Of a stretch of 64,000 nt of DNA, positions 60,885-64,000 are shown one piece after another. The translations under genes were made by a program, and so were the position numbers. How positions within the stretch are numbered: the first letter of the stretch is position 1; every line of letters starts with the position of its first letter. The stretch comes from Symsagittifera roscoffensis (taxonomy: Eukaryota > Xenacoelomorpha > Acoela > Convolutidae), in NCBI RefSeq assembly GCF_963678635.1, contig NC_087067.1, forward strand, positions 18,427,018-18,491,017, given 5' to 3'. The notes below the pieces were generated by a model. The model saw nothing but the letters and a program-made list of their open reading frames with translations. It was not told where the DNA came from and searched no databases.

Positions 60885-60957
60885 TGATGCTGTCCAGGAT
60901 CGAACTGGAGCCCTTCTGCGTGTTAGGCAGACGTGATAACCGCTACACCACAGCACC
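60885..60957 (-). tRNA. tRNA-Val(AAC), variable-region change only
   Basis: All stems pair. Plus gagccc for gagacc changes one base of the variable region. A and B boxes are intact. The 1137-bp partner is at 62022. Confidence 0.68.
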
Positions 60958-61453
60958 TGAGCTTTCTTAAGTAGCTTCTTTTTCTTGTTTTGCAGACCTG
61001 GATATTTCGTCATCAGTGCCTTTGCCGAAAGTTATGGAAAATTTTCGCATGTCTTATTGTATTTTGATCACGTGTCAGGCAATTTTTCTGGAGTAAGTTT
61101 AAACTTTATTTCCAATGAACAAAATCTTTGTGCAATCCATATTTATCAATGCTATGATACTGGAAGTTCTGATGCTCTCAAGGATTGAAATGAAGACATT
61201 CTGCGTGTTAGGCAGACATAATAACCGCTACACCACAGCACCTGAGCTTTCTCAAGTAGCTTCCTTTTCTTGTTTTGCAGACCTGGAATTTTGGTCATTA
61301 GTGCATATGTCGAAAATTACGGAAAAACTTGCATTTTTTAATCTATTTTCGTCACATGTCAGGCAATTTTTCTGGATTTAGTTGAAATATTAATTTCAAC
61401 GAACAAAATGTTTGTACAGTCCTGATTCATAATTTTTACGACAATAGACTTTC

Positions 61454-61526
61454 TGATGCTGTCCAGGATCGAACTGGAGACCTTCTGCGTGTTAGCCAGA
61501 CGTGATAACCGCTACACCACAGCACC
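61454..61526 (-). tRNA. tRNA-Val(AAC), anticodon-stem end mismatch
   Basis: Plus gttagccagac leaves the last anticodon-stem pair as G-G. Everything else is consensus. Confidence 0.58.
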
Positions 61527-61737
61527 TGAGCTTTCTTAAGTAGCTTCTTTTTCTTGTTTTGCAGACCTGGATAATTCGTCATCAGTGCCTTTGCCGAAAA
61601 TTACGGAAAAACTTGCATGTCTTAATGAATTTTCGTCACGTGTTAGGCAATTTTTCTGGAGTTATTTGAAATGTAGTTTCCAGCTAACAAAGTTTTTGTA
61701 CAATCCTCATTTTCCATTTTCATAAGAATTGATTTCC

Positions 61738-61810
61738 TGATATTGTTCAGGATCGAACTGGAGGCCTTCTGCTTTTTAGGCAGACGTGATAACCGCTACA
61801 CCACAGCACC
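61738..61810 (-). pseudogene. tRNA-Val-derived copy with anticodon AAA
   Basis: Loop CTAAAAA gives AAA (phenylalanine codons) in a gamma-class body with a defective acceptor stem. Confidence 0.5.
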
Positions 61811-62021
61811 TGAGCTTTCTCAAGTAGCTTCTTTTTCTTGTTTTACAGACCAGGAATTTTGTTGATCAGTGCATTTGTCAAAAGTTTCGGGAAAATTTTG
61901 CATGCCTTAATCTATTTTCGTCACATGTCAGGCAATTTTTCTGGAGTTAGTTGAAATATTACTTTCGACGAACAAAATCTCTTTACAGTCCTGTTCATCA
62001 TTTTTAAGATAATTGACTCTC

Positions 62022-62094
62022 TGATGCTGTCCAGGATCGAACTGGAGCCCTTCTGCGTGTTAGGCAGACGTGATAACCGCTACACCACAGCACC
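62022..62094 (-). tRNA. tRNA-Val(AAC), variable-region change only
   Basis: Sequence as at 60885. The two copies lie in the 1137-bp duplication. Confidence 0.68.
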
Positions 62095-62590
62095 TGAGCT
62101 TTCTTAAGTAGCTTCTTTTTCTTGTTTTGCAGACCTGGATATTTCGTCATCAGTGCCTTTGCCGAAAGTTATGGAAAATTTTCGCATGTCTTATTGTATT
62201 TTGATCACGTGTCAGGCAATTTTTCTGGAGTAAGTTTAAACCTTATTTCCAATGAACAAAATCTTTGTGCAATCCATATTTATCAATTCTATGATACTGG
62301 AATTTCTGATGCTCTCAAGGATTGAACTGAAGACATTCTGCGTGTTAGGCAGACATCATAACCGCTACACCACAGCACCTGAGCTTTCTCAAGTAGCTTC
62401 TTTTTCTTGTTTTGCAGACCTGGAATTTTGGTCATTAGTGCATATGTCGAAAGTTACGGAAAAACTTGCATTTCTTAATGAATTTTCGTCACGTGTCAGG
62501 CAATTTTTCTGGAGTTATTTGAAATGTAGTTTCCAGCTAACAAAATTTTTGTACAATCCTCATTTTCCATTTTCATAAGAATTGATTTCC

Positions 62591-62663
62591 TGATATTATT
62601 CAGGATCGCTTTGTAGACCTTCTGCGTGTGAGGCAGACGTGATAACAGCTACACCACAGCACC
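62591..62663 (-). pseudogene. tRNA-Val-like, anticodon CAC
   Basis: Loop CTCACAC gives CAC. The T-arm is broken (plus aggatcgctttgtag) and the D-loop is altered (ataacagc). Confidence 0.5.
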
Positions 62664-63730
62664 TGAGATTTCTCAAGTAGCTTCATTTTGTTGTTTCGCA
62701 GACCTGGAATTGTTGTCATCAGTGCATTTGTCAAAAGTTTCGGGAAAATTTCGCTTGCCTTAATCTATTTTCGTCACATGTCAGACAATTTTTCTGGAGT
62801 TAGTTTAAACGTTTTTTCCGATGAACAGAATCTCTGTGCAATCCATATTTATCAATTCTTTGAAACTGGACTTTCTGATGCTGTCCAGGATCGAACTGAA
62901 GTCATTTTGTGTGTAAGGCAGACGTGACAACCGCTACACCACAGCACCTGAGCTTACGCAAGTAGCTTCTTTTTCTTGTTTTGCAGACCTGGAATTTTTT
63001 TCATCAGTGCATTTGTCGAAAATTACGGAAAAACTTGCATTTCTTAATGAATTTGCGTCACGTGTCAGGCAATTTTTCTGGAGTAAGTTTAAACGTTATT
63101 TCCAATGAACAAAATCTTTGTGCAATCCATATTTATCAATTCTATGATACTGGACTTTCTGATGCTCTCCAGGATTGAACTGAAGACATTCTGCGTGTTA
63201 GGCAGACATCATAACCGCTACACCACAGCACTTGAGCTTTCTCAAGTAGCTTCTTTTTCTTGTTTTGCAGACCTGGAATTTTGGTCATCAGTGCATTTGT
63301 CGAAAATTACGGAAAAACTTGCATTTCTCAATGAATTTGCGTCACGTGTCAGGCAAAATTTTTCTGGAGTTATTTGAAATATAGTTTCCAGCTAACAAAA
63401 TTTTTGTACAATCCTTATTTTCCATTTTCATAAGAATTGATTTCCTGATATTGTGCAGGATTGAACTGGAGGCCTTCTGCGTGATAGGCAGACGTGATAA
63501 CCGCTACTCCACAGCACCTGAGCTTTCACAAGTAGCTTCTTTTTCTTGTTTTGCGCACCAGGAATTTTTGTCCTCAGTGCATTTGTCAAAAGTTTCGGGA
63601 AAATTTCGCATGCCTTAATCTATTTTCGTCACATGTCAGGCAGTTTTTCTGGAGTTAGTTGAAATATTATTTTCGACGAACAAAATGTCTGTACAGTCCT
63701 GATTCATCATTTTTACGATAATTGACTTTC

Positions 63731-63803
63731 TGATGCTGTCCAGGATCGAACTGGAGACCTTCTGCGTGTGAGTCAGACGTGATAACCGCTACACCACAGC
63801 ACC
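63731..63803 (-). tRNA. tRNA-Val-like, anticodon CAC
   Basis: This is the best CAC copy. Acceptor, D-arm and T-arm are consensus, and CAC sits in a standard loop. The last anticodon-stem pair is an A-G mismatch (plus gagtcag). Confidence 0.6.
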
Positions 63804-64000
63804 TGAGCTTTCTTAAGTAGCTTCTTTTTCTTGGTTTGCAGACCTGGATATTTCGTCATCAGTGCCTTTGCCGAAAGCTCCTGAAAATTTTTGCATGTCT
63901 TATTGTATTTTAATCACGTGTCAGGCAATTTTTCTAGGGTAAGTTAAAACGTTATTTCCAATGAACAAAATCTTTGTGCGATCCATATTTATCAATTCTA

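Larger units (their letters stand above)
59766..64000 (-). repeat. tRNA-Val satellite array, right segment with gamma monomers
   Basis: tRNA-like segments start at 59766, 60050, 60335, 60600, 60885, 61170, 61454, 61738, 62022, 62307, 62591, 62876, 63160, 63446 and 63731. A 1137-bp period links 60885-61454 to 62022-62591. The last 197 bases are the start of a further alpha monomer cut by the window edge. Anticodons are diverse (AAC, TAC, GAC, CAC, ATC, AAA). Confidence 0.9.

Noticed and set aside
1-64000. CRISPR array or bacterial repeat system
   Set aside because: The repeats are about 285 bp with no short direct-repeat/unique-spacer structure, and tRNA and LTR features are eukaryotic.
1-64000. 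Series of independent SINE insertions
   Set aside because: All copies are in one orientation with a fixed period, and I see no flanking target duplications or A-rich tails.

Overview
The window is almost entirely one tandem array. Every monomer is about 285 bp (range about 260-290), all lie in the same orientation, and each carries a 73-nt tRNA-valine-like segment on the minus strand. I counted 212 such segments by eye. The array runs off both ends of the window. The only non-array DNA is a 4.3-kb LTR-retroelement-like insertion at 1347-5657. The eukaryotic tRNA-Val D-arm, the lack of an encoded CCA, the LTR-type element, the AT-rich sequence and the absence of any conventional gene point to nuclear DNA of a eukaryote, probably an animal. 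The species cannot be told from the sequence.

Monomer layout, read on the minus strand: acceptor stem GGTGCTG/CAGCATC, a D-arm matching eukaryotic tRNA-Val at nearly every base, anticodon stem TCTGC/GCAGA, and T-arm TCCAG-TTCGATC-CTGGA. The anticodon is mostly TAC or AAC. The 200-bp spacer follows, with conserved short inverted repeats, a CACGTG/CACATG motif and a purine tract. On the plus strand that tract reads as a polypyrimidine tract ending in CAG. Spacers fall into three types. Alpha has ..gtgcaattcc..ctatgaaactgg, usually with TAC. Beta has ..gtacagtcc..atgacnattgac, usually with AAC in the later part of the window. Gamma has ..ccagctaacaaa..cataagaattg and occurs only after about 54.5 kb.

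Regions: 1-1346 array; 1347-5657 LTR element; 5658-7691 array with a broken monomer; 7692-17605 two nearly identical 4957-bp copies (18 monomers each); 17606-27605 shorter duplications (685 and 1405 bp); 27606-45206 blocks dominated by monomers with altered T-loops, organised as about 2827-, 1423-, 2544- and 1406-bp duplications; 45207-53116 blocks of 835, 1115 and 569 bp; 53117-59700 two 3.4-kb copies that differ by one monomer; 59700-64000 gamma-rich array with a 1137-bp duplication.

Most tRNA-like copies look decayed. They have mismatched stems, lost U33, a broken B box or a non-valine anticodon. A few AAC copies (23297, 40555, 43099, 44505) keep every stem and both internal promoter boxes, so they could be transcribed and functional. 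The array can be read as an amplified tRNA-Val gene cluster that became satellite DNA, or as a satellite that spreads a Pol III promoter module. Sequence alone does not decide between these. Plus-strand ORFs of 60-250 codons recur in every monomer, but they are by-products of the roughly 3x95-nt period and are not annotated as genes.
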